Positions 11,901-23,030 of a DNA stretch of 64,000 bases are shown piece after piece. The stretch's first letter is position 1. Every line of letters begins with the position of its first letter. The notes under the pieces are model-generated. The model made no database searches, was not told the DNA's origin, and saw only the letters and a list, made by a program, of their open reading frames with translations. The stretch is from Euonymus europaeus. Lineage: Eukaryota; Streptophyta; Magnoliopsida; Celastrales; Celastraceae. The position numbers and the translations under genes are program-made. The DNA lies in NCBI GenBank assembly GCA_963580455.1, contig OY756968.1, forward strand, positions 18,693,996-18,757,995. The letters are read 5' to 3'.

Positions 11901-13771
11901 AGTATAATTATATATAAAACCTGAGAACATTAAGGTGAAATTTAGACATAAATTGTGGATGATATTAATCGAACAATTAATTTTATTTGAAAACCCGAAA
12001 CTTATAAAAATGAAAAATAATGGGTAAATTGAGAAATAAAAGGAAATATCCAAATTACTTAAAATATAAGTATGTATACCTATTATATTTCTTGGAGAAT
12101 ACCTAGTCATTTTTAATCCAAAAACTTTGCAAACCAAATTGTTAGATCTAGTAGTTGCACCTCCAAGATCCTTGGAGATAATATCGGCCAATCTTGGGTT
12201 TGCCGGTGGTGACAATAAGTAAGCTTTTTGTACTCGCTCTCTAAGTTTTGGGTGGTTGTAGAACCATTGACAAATGTTTCTTTTACTTCGCGATTATGAA
12301 CCAGTGACATCAGAGAGGTATGAGACTTGAATGGAGACGATCAGAGTTGCTACATTGTCGAAAACATGACAAAATCTGGTGAGTTCACTCAATTTCTCTT
12401 TGTAGTCGGTCAACCATGGAAATTTTCTTTCGAAACACTCAACGGGGCACCAAAGACCACCATAGTGATCTCCGACATCCCAAAAATATATCCGTGCCAG
12501 CCATGACCCAAAACAGTGGCTGAAGGTCGAAATCGGTGACCAACATGGAACTATGTATGAGAAAAGTGTCCAAATGAATTTTTGAAAGTTTGGATGGTGG
12601 AAAATACCTATGAGGAGTACTTAGATAACCGACCATTTATAATGAAATTAGTATTTTTTTTATAATTTTACTTATTTAAATTGGTTAGGCCTAATCTAGT
12701 ACTAATATGTCAATTTCCACCTAGCTATTAAGCCCACTGCCTAAAAGTGGGAGAAGAAGAAGGTAGTAGTGTTGGTTGAGTTTGGGAGATTATACCAGGA
12801 AAAAAAATGCTTTTTAAAAAGTTTGGGCCTTATTTGATTTAATCTTCGCTGGCTTGTGACTTTGCTCCTCTATCTTCTCAAAATGGCATTACTAATTTGA
12901 ATAGATATAGATAGAGTTCTATTTTTTAATATTCCTCTTTGCGCCATTATTTGTAAAAATGTAATGCAACCACCTAAAATGTTCTCATATGATCACGTTT
13001 GCGAAAAGCAATAACAAATAAAAGACGATTTGATTAAAAATTTAAAGGTTGTAATAAAAATTGCAATCGAAAACCAAATTAAAATATAAACAGAATTACC
13101 TATAACTATAATTGTGATGGTGTTGAGCTGAAATTTTCAAAAATATTTTTCTATCGATTTTATAAATTTAATGATACAACATAAATTGAATTCAATATAA
13201 AAAAAATATATGATGTTTTTTTGATTATTTGATATAAATATAAAACATATAAATTTTTCACGGTGAATTTAATTTTTCTTTTTAAAAATATTAAATCATT
13301 CGATTTGTTAAATTGAGTATCTTGAGGGAAAAAAGATGATCTTAATAATAAAAAATAAAAAATAAAAAATTGGTCTGCTGTGCTGTATAGTAGAGCCTGT
13401 AAATGGGATGGCAAATTTGAAGTTTAGGTACCTAATTTGGGGGATTGTGCTACGTGGTGCAAATGCAATAAAAAGAAGTTTCTGTAAACTGGCGGGTCAG
13501 AAAACAGGATCAGACGGCAATTAAGAGGGTTCAGTAGAGTGTGCGGTACTGGGGTCCGCTAACTTTTCAATAATACGGAACCTTTTATGATTTAAATGAC
13601 GGGTAGTACTGTGACAGTTCACAACTGGTCTTTCACGGCGTCAAGACTTTTAGACTTTCTTAGCTCAATCCGGCGGTAACACGCATCATTGTTTAGACTC
13701 CAGCTTAATAATTGGGCTGTCACGAATTCATCAAACACAATCATGTTACTTTAACCGTAATTTCATCACCT
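8940..13771. other. Gene-free repeat debris
   Basis: I found no convincing coding sequence here. The phrases at ~8,995-9,115 and ~9,665-9,850 resemble the ends of the foldback element in the ATS3 intron (text of the type 'tttcattttaatcaactaatgtttaaacgtt'). The segment ~10,085-10,900 reads like a common plant dispersed repeat ('gatagtataaaagtgaatga...atcgtatccatagagag'). The stretch 11.9-13.8 kb is AT-rich with nothing recognised. Confidence 0.4.
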
Positions 13772-13845
13772 GACCTACTCGGCTAGAGTGGTTGCCTCGG
13801 ATGGAGTGATTGCAATGGATAATTTAATCGAATCCCCCCTTTAAA
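13772..13845 (+). repeat. tRNA-like fragment
   Basis: 'tcggctagagtggttgcctcgg' resembles a tRNA A-box region, and 'taatcgaatccccc' resembles a B box. There is no full cloverleaf or paired acceptor stem. A SINE head or decayed tRNA copy fits best. Confidence 0.3.
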
Positions 13846-13899
13846 ATGTAAAAGAGTTGTATATTTATTTATATTATCAAAATACATATATTTATATAA

Positions 13900-15208
13900 G
13901 GATTATTTGGTGGTAAGTCTTTTATATGAATTTCATATTTCATTTAATTTTTTTGAAAAATTTATAGCTCAATACATCTCCAATTATTTGAAACTTAGCT
14001 CAATAAGGACAACTTTAAGTTTTAACCTCTATTAATGATAATTTTACCCTCCTCTCATTTAAATTTATCCTTATTTTTATTAGTACATGATTGCTCTTTA
14101 TTTAGAAATTAATTATTTTAATAAAATAAATATAAATACAATCTCATAAAGTCTGGTGAAAATTATGTCTTTTATCTATATATTTTTAAAGATAAACTAA
14201 TATTTTCACTTTTGATAAATCAAAGTGAAGAGTCGATCAACCAAATTTTTTTTTACATGAAAATTAAGTACATGCACTCACATATTAAGTAAATGACAAA
14301 TTTTAAGAATAGGTAAATTCCTAATATAAATGACATTTGAAATTCATCGACACATTTTTGTTGTTTTTTTTTCTTAAGAATTTTAAAACAATTTATCTCT
14401 TAAAAAAATATTAGATTTCGGAAAAAAATTACGTATCCATAATCAGCAAGTTACTGTTAAATCTTTTAAATTAAATATGATTTTGACTGTTGGACTTACA
14501 AATTGATTTTCCAATTAAATAAGTGAGCCTACGGCCCAATTAGTGAGGTTCAATGACCCAATGACGGCTGACTTAGTAGTATGATATTTTGGAATAGTTG
14601 ATTAACCACTATTATGTTATTTTGTGTATGGGAGATCATGATTATTTGATAAACGCTTGATTTGTTTGCTCTACTTCGAGGAAAGGGTTCCTACATTATT
14701 CGCCTCTAGTGCCCGTCTTTCATATTTGTTACATCTTACGTAATAGGTTTATTGTTTGATGAATTTCAAATGTCATTTACATTAGGAATTTACCTATTCT
14801 TAAAATTTGTTATTTACTTAATATGTGAGTGCATGTACTTAATTTTCATGAAAGAAACAAAATTTGGTTGATCGACTCTTCACTTTGATTCATCAAAAGT
14901 GAAAATATTAGTTTATCTTTAAAAATATATAGATAAAAGACATAATTTTCACCAAAATTTATGGAATTGTATTTATATTTATTTTATTAAAATAATTAAT
15001 TTCTAAATAAAGAGCAATCATGTACTAATAAAAATAAGGATAAGTTTAAATGAGGGGAGGGTAAAATTGTCATTAATAGAGGTTAAAACTTAAAGTTGTC
15101 CTTATTGAGCTAAGCTTCAAATAATTGGGGATGTATTGGGCTATAAACTTTTTAAAAAGACTAAATGGAATATGAAATCCATATAAAGGACTTATCACCA
15201 AATAATCC
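13900..15208. mobile_element. Foldback/MULE-like element with ~450 bp inverted repeats
   Basis: The left arm (13,900-14,348) and right arm (14,758-15,208) are reverse complements over their whole length. Outer tips are 'ggattatttggtggtaagtc' and 'gacttatcaccaaataatcc'. The ~410 bp centre contains no transposase. Arms this long are typical of non-autonomous Mutator-like or foldback elements. I did not find a clear 9 bp target-site duplication outside the tips. The right arm was later copied to 19,178 as part of a larger duplication. Confidence 0.85.
14529..14693 (+). repeat. 165 bp direct repeat (also 16,141-16,305 and 20,561-20,725)
   Basis: The block runs from 'ctacggcccaattagtgagg' to 'gaaagggttccta' and occurs three times in the same orientation. 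The two right-hand copies belong to the 1.92 kb duplication. This copy sits in the centre of the foldback element. The ends are sharp, but no TG...CA termini mark them as LTRs. Confidence 0.75.
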
Positions 15209-15765
15209 ATGAATTAATTGTTCTTTTGTCTTTATCGCCTGATTCTTAATTCTTTTTGTTGTTTTGGGTTGTTGACCTCGCTAGATTTGTTTTTGTTTTG
15301 TCAGTCGAATCATTGAGTTCGTTATTTGTTATATCTCTCATCATATAACTTAGGCATAAATGAATTTTGATATATTTAACTTGTTCGAAATTTGTTTTCA
15401 AATATTAAATTTATTTAAAATATTTTCATCTCTAATTTTTTTATTATAAAATCTTTCATTTTATTTTAAATAATATGTTATATTTTTTACTAGTTGTTTT
15501 GGGTATGGTAATATGCATGGAGATTTTTACACTGCTCATGCATCATTGAGTTGTGATTGTGATTGTGGAGCTTATCGTTCGGAGTAGTTACTTGACCATT
15601 ATTTATTGTTGTTGTTTGTTGGCCCTTTTCGAGAGTAGGGAGTTGTTGTTGGTTTGTGTGTTGCTTGTTGCTTCGTTGTTTTCGTTTGTTAGGTATTGTT
15701 GGTTGGCATTTTTTGTGGTGATCGTGCTCATGACACACCACTATGAGACGTGTCTTAGTCCGAAT

Positions 15766-15892
15766 TTTTCTATTTGATATTTAGTCAAAACATATTTGCT
15801 ATGTGATCCCTGCTATGCCTCTATATAAAAAACTCAAGACGTTTAGGGTAAAACAAGGTTTTTATTGAGACATTTTTCTCTCTTAAAAAATT
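15766..15892 (+). repeat. LTR-like promoter segment, copy 2
   Basis: It matches 382-508: 'tatttagtcaaaacatat', 'ctctatataaa', 'actcaagacgtttagggt', then a T-rich tail. Here the following sequence (15,900-16,140) continues with non-coding DNA that is absent from the first copy. Confidence 0.5.
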
Positions 15893-16329
15893 AAAACCCT
15901 ATACAGCTTCTCTCCCACCTGAGTTAGAGTTATAAAATCGAGGTCACACAGCATAAGACGTCTGGCCCCGAGTTCCTTTTAGTGAGGTGCTCTATTCGTG
16001 ATCAACATGAGCTACTATATTTGTGATCTAGTTTCTGTAACTTTGCGGTTCATGAATGATGAAGAAGAAGAAGTCGTTCACTGTCACCCGCTCATTGTGA
16101 CAGATCAAATCAGACAGATCTGTTAAGGTATATTTGTGATCTACGGCCCAATTAGTGAGGTTCAATGACCCAATGATGACTGACTTAGTAGTATGATATT
16201 TTGGAATAGCTTATTAACCACTATTCTGTTATTTTGTTTATGGGTGATCGTGATTATTTGATAAACGCTTGATTTGTTTGCTCTACTTCGAGGAAGGGGT
16301 TCCTAATTGAGATATGCATACCTAAGACA

Positions 16330-16545
16330 CACATATCAGGAGCATAAAAGAAAAAAAGGTAAACAACACTCTTACACCAGGCATCCAAAGTAGGTGGGTC
16401 AGGATCAATTAAGATGTACTCAAACATTACCCCACATAACATAATATGTGGAGAGGCTGTTTCGAGGAATTGAAATTGTGACCTTTAGGTTGCACCTCTG
16501 CAACTCTACTACTAAGCCACATGTTCGTTTGTATAAAAGAAGAAA
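16330..16545 (-). mobile_element. tRNA-derived SINE in copy A
   Basis: On the minus strand the head reads 'gtggcttagtagtagagttg' (A-box-like), followed by 'aggtcacaatttcaattcct' (B-box-like) and 'cctctccacatattatg'. A body then contains 'tgacccacctactttggatg'. This order is typical of plant Au-type SINEs. A degraded T-rich tail follows. It lies in what was an intron of the EMB8-like gene. The same insertion is present in copy B (about 20,750-20,965), so it predates the duplication. Confidence 0.7.
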
Positions 16546-16569
16546 AGGGAAATACAAAAAATCCAAAAA

Positions 16570-16678
16570 AATTATATATACCAGTATATTAGTGGCCCCA
16601 ACAGCAAATAAAGGAGCTTCAGGACATTGGCAGTGAACATAGTCAACGATTTTCCGAATATCCTGTCTATCCAGCATT
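16570..16678 (-). pseudogene. EMB8-like exon fragment in copy A
   Basis: The minus strand encodes 'DIRKIVDYVHCQCPEAPLFA' then 'VGATNILV', matching the EMB8 family exon that normally carries the G-T-S-I-G-A nucleophile elbow. Here the elbow is shortened: only GAT remains before NILV, so the catalytic serine context is lost. Upstream the exon is cut by the copia LTR at 16,678. The paralogous exon in copy B continues further. Confidence 0.7.
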
Positions 16679-17595
16679 GTTGGTCTATATTTGATACAGG
16701 TATGACAATTGGGTGATGCTGAGCAGTGTTGTAAGTTACTCCGATATGTGGAGTAAGTTACTTGGCAGGTGTGTCAATTGGGAGATGCAGCGCAGTGAAG
16801 TAAGTTACTCCGGTATGTGGAGTAAGTTACTTCATCTGCACGGGCTTAGAAATTTTAACGCGTGGGCTTTTTATTTTAATGACGTGCAGTGTTTTATTGT
16901 TAATGGAATGTCTTATATAGATAAGATAGGAAGTCTATTCATGTATGGATAACCATATAAGAGTTATATTGTGAGTTAAACATGTAACTACGATGGATTA
17001 TCTTTGATTATTTTCTATATTATCAATTCCAGTATTGGATGTGTGATTTATCTCTTCAGGGGATAGGATGCTCAGAGTTCTGGTGGGAGAAGGAGTCTTC
17101 GTTGTCAAGACAAGCTGGACATATATGTATTCCACACACGTTAAGTTGCTGGTTACCGAAATCATCTTGGAGAGAAACTTGAGCGTGTGTTAGGTTTTTG
17201 GAGAAGCAAATCACTCCCTTTTCGTAGGTGTTCTTGAGTGTTTATTTGAGTGATTTGTAGTGAGGACATTTGTGTTGGAGATTATTATTTGAGAATTTCT
17301 TATGTGTTACTCTTGAGGGATTCGAGAGTAGACTCTACCTTGGTTAGGTTGAGTGAGGTTGAAGCAATTTGCTGAATGGGAGGTATGAGCAAAGTCTTTA
17401 GTTCTAAGATAAGGTTGTAACTCTTGATTCGTTTTAGTGAATTGTTCCTCAAGGTTAGTCGCTTATAGACTCGAGGTTTTTTCCGAAGTTGGGTTTTCCT
17501 CGTTAAAATCTTGGTGTCGTGTTTTTATTTATTTTCCGCAATTTTTGTTTCCATTATTTGTTGACTAACGTTCTTGGTGAGTGCAACGACTTTCA
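16678..17595 (+). mobile_element. Copia 5' LTR
   Basis: The segment begins TGTTGG and ends TTTCA, two bases before a primer binding site, giving an LTR of about 918 bp. Its U3 part carries two copies of a ~70 bp unit (around 16,705-16,770 and 16,777-16,842). Each contains the hairpin-forming pair TTACTCC...GGAGTAA. A matching 3' LTR was not found in the window, so the element is truncated. Confidence 0.75.
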
Positions 17596-17597
17596 AG

Positions 17598-17609
17598 TGG
17601 TATCGGAGC
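17598..17609 (+). promoter_or_regulatory. Copia primer binding site
   Basis: TGGTATCGGAGC differs by one base from the common plant copia primer binding site TGGTATCAGAGC, which pairs with initiator methionine tRNA. It sits two bases after the LTR end and 11 bases before the gag ATG at 17,620. Confidence 0.85.
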
Positions 17610-17619
17610 AGGTGTCAAC

Positions 17620-19178
17620 ATGGAAACTCGTACGAATCAAATACCGCATTTTGATGGTTCAAACTATTCATACTAGAAAGCTCGCATGAGAGGTTATCTG
17701 AAGTCTATTGATAAACGAGTTTGGCTATCAGTTGTTCATGGATATGTGTCACCAACAAGTACAGATCTAAAAGGTAAGGAGATTCCTAAGCCTGTTAATA
17801 CTTGGGTAAAACTTGATTATGATAATGCAGGTTGGAATAGTAAAGCAATCAATGCTTTATTCTTGGCTTTAACAATTGATGAATTTCGTAGAATTTCTCA
17901 TTGTGAAATTGCTAAGGAAGCTTGGGATTTGTTGGAGATCACACATGAAGGAACAACTACTGTTAAAAATGCTAAATTGCAACGTATAACTACTTTATTT
18001 GAGAATCTTAGAATAGAAGAAAATGAGAGGTTTGATGAATTTTATGCAAAATTGAGTAATCTTTCTAATTCATCATTCACTCTTGGAGAACCCATTTCTC
18101 AAAGTAAAATAGTTAGAAAAATCTTAAGATCTCTTCCAGAAAGGTTCATGATGAAAGTTGCAGCCATTGAAGAGAGCAAAGATCTTAATTCCATCAAAGT
18201 TGAAGAACTAGTGAGATCTTTGCAAACTTATGAGATAAATTTTTTATCTCAACACAAGTCAAAAGGTATTGCTCTTAAATTGGTTAATAATTCTGATGAT
18301 TTACTTGATGAATTTGCGTTACTAACGAAAAATTTCAAGAAATTATTGAAGAACAAGAATTCTCAAGAGTTCAAGAAGGATGAATCATCAAGTAACTCAA
18401 GGAAAGAAGAAAAATCAGGTAAGGATCCTAAGAAAATAAAGTTCTATGAATGTCAAGGTTTTGGTCATTTTGCACAGGAATGTGCAAATAAGAAAAGGAA
18501 ACAAAAGACGTATACCTATTACACAAATGATGACACAGAGGAAGATTCAGATTTTGAACAAGAAGATGAAAAGCAAAAAAGTTCAGTTGCATTTCCAGCT
18601 GTGATATCTCAAAAGACAAGCGGATTTGCTACGGATGACAGTGATTCTGAAATAGATATGTGTGAGCTACAAGTAGCTTATAACAATCTTTTTGATGAAT
18701 ATATCAAGAGTAAGAAAGAGAGAGCAAAGCTTGTCAAAGAAAATGGAATGCTTACTCAAGATCTGAATGAAGCAAGAGAAAAAATTAAAGAATTACAAGA
18801 GGAAATTTGAGATCTTGAAATACTCTGTCCAGATGAAGTAACCTCCGATGTAAATTACTTCATTGAAGCAGAAAACAAAAGAGAACTTATGCTCAAAAAT
18901 GTATGTTCAGATATTGACAAATTTAAATCTGGATCTAACAAATTGCAGGATATTTTGGAGGTACAAAGGTCAAGCAAGGAAACATGTGGTTTAAGATATG
19001 AAAAAGAAGAGTGCTCAAAATCTGAAATTCCTAAGAAATTTGTGCAATTTGTACCTTCATCTTCCAAAACGTTAGAACAAGAAGAGAAGAATTCTACCAT
19101 CCCTATCAAGGTAAGAAATCAAACATCTTTTTGTCAAAATAATGATGTTTCATACAGATTTGGTAGGAATTTCATAAT
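17620..19178 (+). pseudogene. Copia gag, mutated and truncated
   Basis: The frame starts 'METRTNQIPHFDGSNYS', the usual start of plant Ty1/copia gag (UBN2-type). A TAG at 17,674 replaces a conserved Trp codon before 'KARMRGYL'. Then 374 codons stay open, covering the gag core ('AKEAWDLLE', 'LQRITTLFENLRI', 'KILRSLPERF'). The zinc knuckle reads F-YEC-QGFGHFAQEC, so the first Cys of CX2CX4HX4C is Phe. A TGA at 18,808 precedes more in-frame gag tail until ~19,178. There the sequence switches abruptly to the inner end of the foldback arm. Protease, integrase and reverse transcriptase are absent. Confidence 0.9.
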
Positions 19179-21097
19179 GATGAATTTCAAATGTCATTTA
19201 CATTAGGAATTTACCTATTCTTAAAATTTGTCATTTACTTAAAATGTGAGTGTATGTACTTAATTTTCATGAAAGAAACAAAATTTGGTTGATCGACTCT
19301 TCACTTTGATTCATCAAAAGTGAAAATATTAGTTTATCTTTAAAAATATATAGATAAAAGACATAATTTTCACCAAAATTTATGGAATTGTATTTATATT
19401 TATTTTATTAAAATAATTAATTTCTAAATAAAGAGCAATCATGTACTAATAAAAATAAGGATAAGTTTAAATGAGGGGGGGTAAAATTGTCATTAATAGA
19501 GGTTAAAACTTAAAGTTGTCCTTATTGAGCTAAGCTTCAAATAATTGGGGATGTATTGGGCTATAAACTTTTTAAAAAGACTAAATGGAATATGAAATCC
19601 ATATAAAGGACTTATCACCAAATAATCCATGAATTACTTGTTCTTTTGTCTTTATCGCCTGATTCTTAATTCTTTTTGTTGTTTTGGGTTGTTGACCTCG
19701 CTAGATTTGTTTTTGTTTTGTCAGTCGAATCATTGAGTTCGTTATTTGTTATATCTCTCATCATATAACTTAGGCATAAATGAATTTTGATATATTTAAC
19801 TTGTTCGAAATTTGTTTTCAAATATTAAATTTATTTAAAATATTTTCATCTCTAATTTTTTTATTATAAAATCTTGCATTTTATTTTAAATAATATGTTA
19901 TATTTTTTACTAGTTGTTTTGGGTATGGTAATATGCATGGAGATTTTTACACTGCTCATGCATCATGGGGTTGTGATTGTGATTGTGGAGCTTATCGTTC
20001 GGAGTAGTTACTTGACCATTATTTATTGTTGTTGTTTGTTGGCCCTTTTCGAGAGTAGGGAGTTGTTGTTGGTTTGTGTGTTGCTTGTTGCTTCGTTGTT
20101 TTCGTTTGTTTGGTATTGTTGGTTGGCATTTTTTGTGGTGATCGTGCTCATGACACACCACTATGAGACGTGTGTTAGTCCGAATTTTTCTATTTGATAT
20201 TTAGTCAAAACATATTTGCTATGTGATCCCTGCTATGCCTCTATATAAAAAACTCAAGACGTTTAGGGTAAAACAAGGTTTTTATTGAGACATTTTTCTC
20301 TCTTAAAAAATTAAAACCCTATACAGCTTCTCTCCCACCTGAGTTAGAGTTATAAAATCGAGGTCACACAGCATAAGACGTCTGGCCCCGAGTTCCTTTT
20401 AGTGAGGTGCTCTATTCGTGATCAACATGAGCTACTATATTTGTGATCTAGTTCCTGTAACTTTGCGGTTCATGAATGATGAAGAAGAAGAAGTCGTTCA
20501 CTGTCACCCGCTCATTGTGACAGATCAAATCAGACAGATCTGTTAAGGTATATTTGTGATCTACGGCCCAATTAGTGAGGTTCAATGACCCAATGACGAC
20601 TGACTTAGTAGTATGATATTTTGGAATAGCTTATTAACCACTATTCTGTTATTTTGTTTATGGGTGATCGTGATTATTTGATAAACGCTTGATTTGTTTG
20701 CTCTACTTCGAGGAAGGGGTTCCTAATTGAGATATGCATACCTAAGACACACATATCAGGAGCATAAAAGAAAAAAGGTAAACAACACTCTTACACCAGG
20801 CATCCAAAGTAGGTGGGTCAGGATCAATTAAGATGTACTCAAACATTACCCCACATAACATAATATGTGGAGAGGCTGTTTCGAGGAATTGAAATTGTGA
20901 CCTTTAGGTTGCACCTCTGCAACTCTACTACTAAGCCACATGTTCGTTTGTATAAAAGAAGAAAAGGGAAATACAAAAAATCCAGAAAAATTATATATAC
21001 CAGTATATTAGTGGCCCCAACAGCAAATAGAGGAGCTTCAGGACATTGGCAGTGAACATAGTCAACGATTTTCCGAATATCCTGTCTATCCAGCATT
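19178..21097. repeat. 1.92 kb direct repeat, copy B
   Basis: Copy B starts at the exact inner edge of the foldback right arm ('tgatgaatttc') and ends at 'cagcatt', where copy A meets the copia LTR. Copy B continues into further EMB8-like sequence, so it represents the original right-hand continuation. Differences from copy A are scattered single bases plus one- or two-base length changes. Confidence 0.9.
20750..20965 (-). mobile_element. tRNA-derived SINE in copy B
   Basis: This is the same SINE insertion as at 16,330-16,545, with the same A-box-like, B-box-like and body segments. It is counted separately because it is a distinct genomic copy created by the duplication. Confidence 0.7.
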
Positions 21098-21738
21098 ATA
21101 GAAGCAATCAGACTGATCATAATTAGATAATGATCTATAGAACCACTTAGAAAGCAAAATTGAATATTGTTGCGAACATCTAGATACACAATTTGGTGTG
21201 TAATAAAGTGCACAAAGAATACTATAAAAATAAAATATTCGCACAAATACCAGCGAAGGCAGAATATCAATGACATAAATGAAATCTGTTATCTAGCACT
21301 TAATCTAGTTAATGAAACTCCAATGTTTAAATATCCAGTTCAGAGAGCCCATTCCTGAAGAATGGACCAAGTTAATTATCCAAAAAAACATGAATGAGTT
21401 ATGTCCTATATAATGTATAAAAAATAAAACTTAAACAGTGGTGTGATGAATCAGAATGTTAATTTATAAAAGCATTCCAACGACACTAAGACAACTTATC
21501 CTTTTAATCATTTCACAATTTTAACTGGAAATATTTTCCAACTACTTAGAACTTTTATGTGATAAATGTGCTTCAAAAGTATTTTTAACAAGGACTCACA
21601 GTCATTGATATGCCACCAAGTCCACGATGATTGCTTACAACGACAATGCAGTCTTGCCTTGCCATCTTGAAAGCAAGATGATTTATGTACTGTTACATGT
21701 TACACGTTTATGAGAGAGAGAGAGTAGCGACAAATTAA
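21000..21738 (-). pseudogene. EMB8-like pseudogene (right locus, two exons)
   Basis: Exon at ~21,612-21,682 encodes 'HLAFKMARQDCIVVVSNHRG' then 'LGGISMT', followed by a GT donor. It is better preserved than its left-locus copy. The next exon at ~21,000-21,115 starts 'SDCFYNAG', hits a TAG, then continues in another frame with 'DIRKIVDYVHCQCPEAPLFA'. The normal junction ISMT/SDCFYN agrees with the EMB8 family. The nucleophile-elbow residues after VGA are missing. Only the middle of the hydrolase is present, so the locus is non-functional. Confidence 0.75.
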
Positions 21739-21739
21739 T

Positions 21740-22330
21740 TCTGGTCCGAGTGCTCTTCTGGCGTTGGAGCCCTGGAAGGGCGTTTTCTTCTGCCTCTTAA
21801 ATGCTGGAGCGCTAGTAGGGCGCTGAAAGGGCGTTTTCCTCTGATTTTTAGCCAAATATTCTCCAATTCAACCACAACTCCACTTCAACCCTACTACATA
21901 CAAAACACACAAAATCTCAAAGTATCAACTCAATCTTAACACAAAATAATGTAAATGTGTACCAAAATATGCATGTAAATGTGGTATAAAATATACACAT
22001 CAGCAGTGGGTCTTCGTCTGCCCATTGATGCAAATAAATGAAGGCATGCCTCTTATTCTTTGATTATGTGCTGGTTTTTGTGGTTGAAGATTATTAAAAT
22101 CTTGTTTCCATTGGTTTTGGGTTTATTTGGGTTCTACATGTCATTCAGTGTGATAGGGTTTCTGAGATACAAGCCTCCCAGTTTATTTGGGGTGTACATT
22201 GTACTGTGTATTCCTGTTCTTATTCAATTGTTTGGTTTAGTTAAAATCTCTGTGGATTTACCTGTTATTTGCTTAAGGATTTTGTTGAATGCATTGAAAG
22301 ATTTTGTTGGATGCAGGTGTGTAGTTGATG
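21740..22330. other. No clear gene; possible 5' region of the DUF1985 element
   Basis: Two related ~45 bp GC-rich units lie at ~21,755-21,845 ('ggagc(c/g)ct...agggcgttttc'). AT-rich DNA and an open but unrecognised hydrophobic frame (22,060-22,353) follow. No family assignment is possible. Confidence 0.35.
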
Positions 22331-22985
22331 TAAGGAAATTGTTTAGAGCATAAGAGGATATGTTTAGAGTAATTAGGGATTAGGTATAGAACATCTATGT
22401 ATCATGTGTAGAACAGTTAAACTTTTGTTATGTGAACGTAAGAATTTTGTTTAGAGCAGAATAAGATGTTTTATAGAGTACATACAGTTTTGTTTAGAAG
22501 GGTTATGGTTTTGTTTACAACAGTTTTAGCTTAATGTAGAAGAAGTTTCATTTTTTTCTTTAGCACCGCTTTAGTTTGTTTAGAACAGATTTATTTTTGT
22601 TTGGACCAGTTTGAGTTGTGCTAAGAAAAGATTTACTTTTGTTAAGAACGGTTTTCATAATATTTAGAACATATTTATTTCTGTTTAGAACAGTTAACGG
22701 TGACAACATATTTATTTATGTTGTTTGTTTCGAACTCTATGACTTGTGTTTAGGAAAGTTTTTTTTTTGTTTAGAATGGTTTTCGTTGTGTTTAGAACAT
22801 ATTTATGTTGTTTAGAACAGTTGACGTTGTGTTTAGATCGACCATATTTATTTCAGTTTAGAACAATTGTCGTTATGTTTAGAGCATATTTATTTATGTT
22901 TTTAGTAGTTATTGTTCTATTTAGAACATATTTATTTATGTTTCTATTTAAGTTTGTTTAGAACATGTTGATTTCCTTCAAACTT
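22331..22985 (+). repeat. Degenerate TGTTTAGAACA tandem repeat
   Basis: More than twenty imperfect copies of a 12-16 base unit (TGTTTAGAACAG with T-rich spacers) fill this stretch. It ends at a good 3' splice acceptor (TTTTTGCAG at 23,020), so it looks like the intron upstream of the first coding exon of the DUF1985 gene. Related units recur in a later intron of the same gene. Confidence 0.7.
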
Positions 22986-23030
22986 CTAACATTTGGTATA
23001 TGCAATTGTGCTTTTTGCAGCATATACTGA

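Larger units (their letters stand above)
14757..16678. repeat. 1.92 kb direct repeat, copy A
   Basis: This segment is about 99% identical by eye to 19,178-21,097. It holds the right arm of the foldback element, an LTR-like promoter segment, the 165 bp repeat, a SINE on the minus strand and an EMB8-like exon fragment. It ends exactly where the copia LTR begins. Confidence 0.9.

Noticed and set aside
15490..15777. Open frames of 70-80 codons on both strands, also at 19,874-20,197
   Set aside because: They come from a biased TTG/GTT-rich stretch, occur identically in both duplicated copies and match no family.
14757..21097. The two 1.92 kb direct repeats read as LTRs of one large retrotransposon
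   Set aside because: They end GCATT rather than CA, contain host EMB8-like exon and SINE sequence, and the interior has its own copia LTR and primer binding site.
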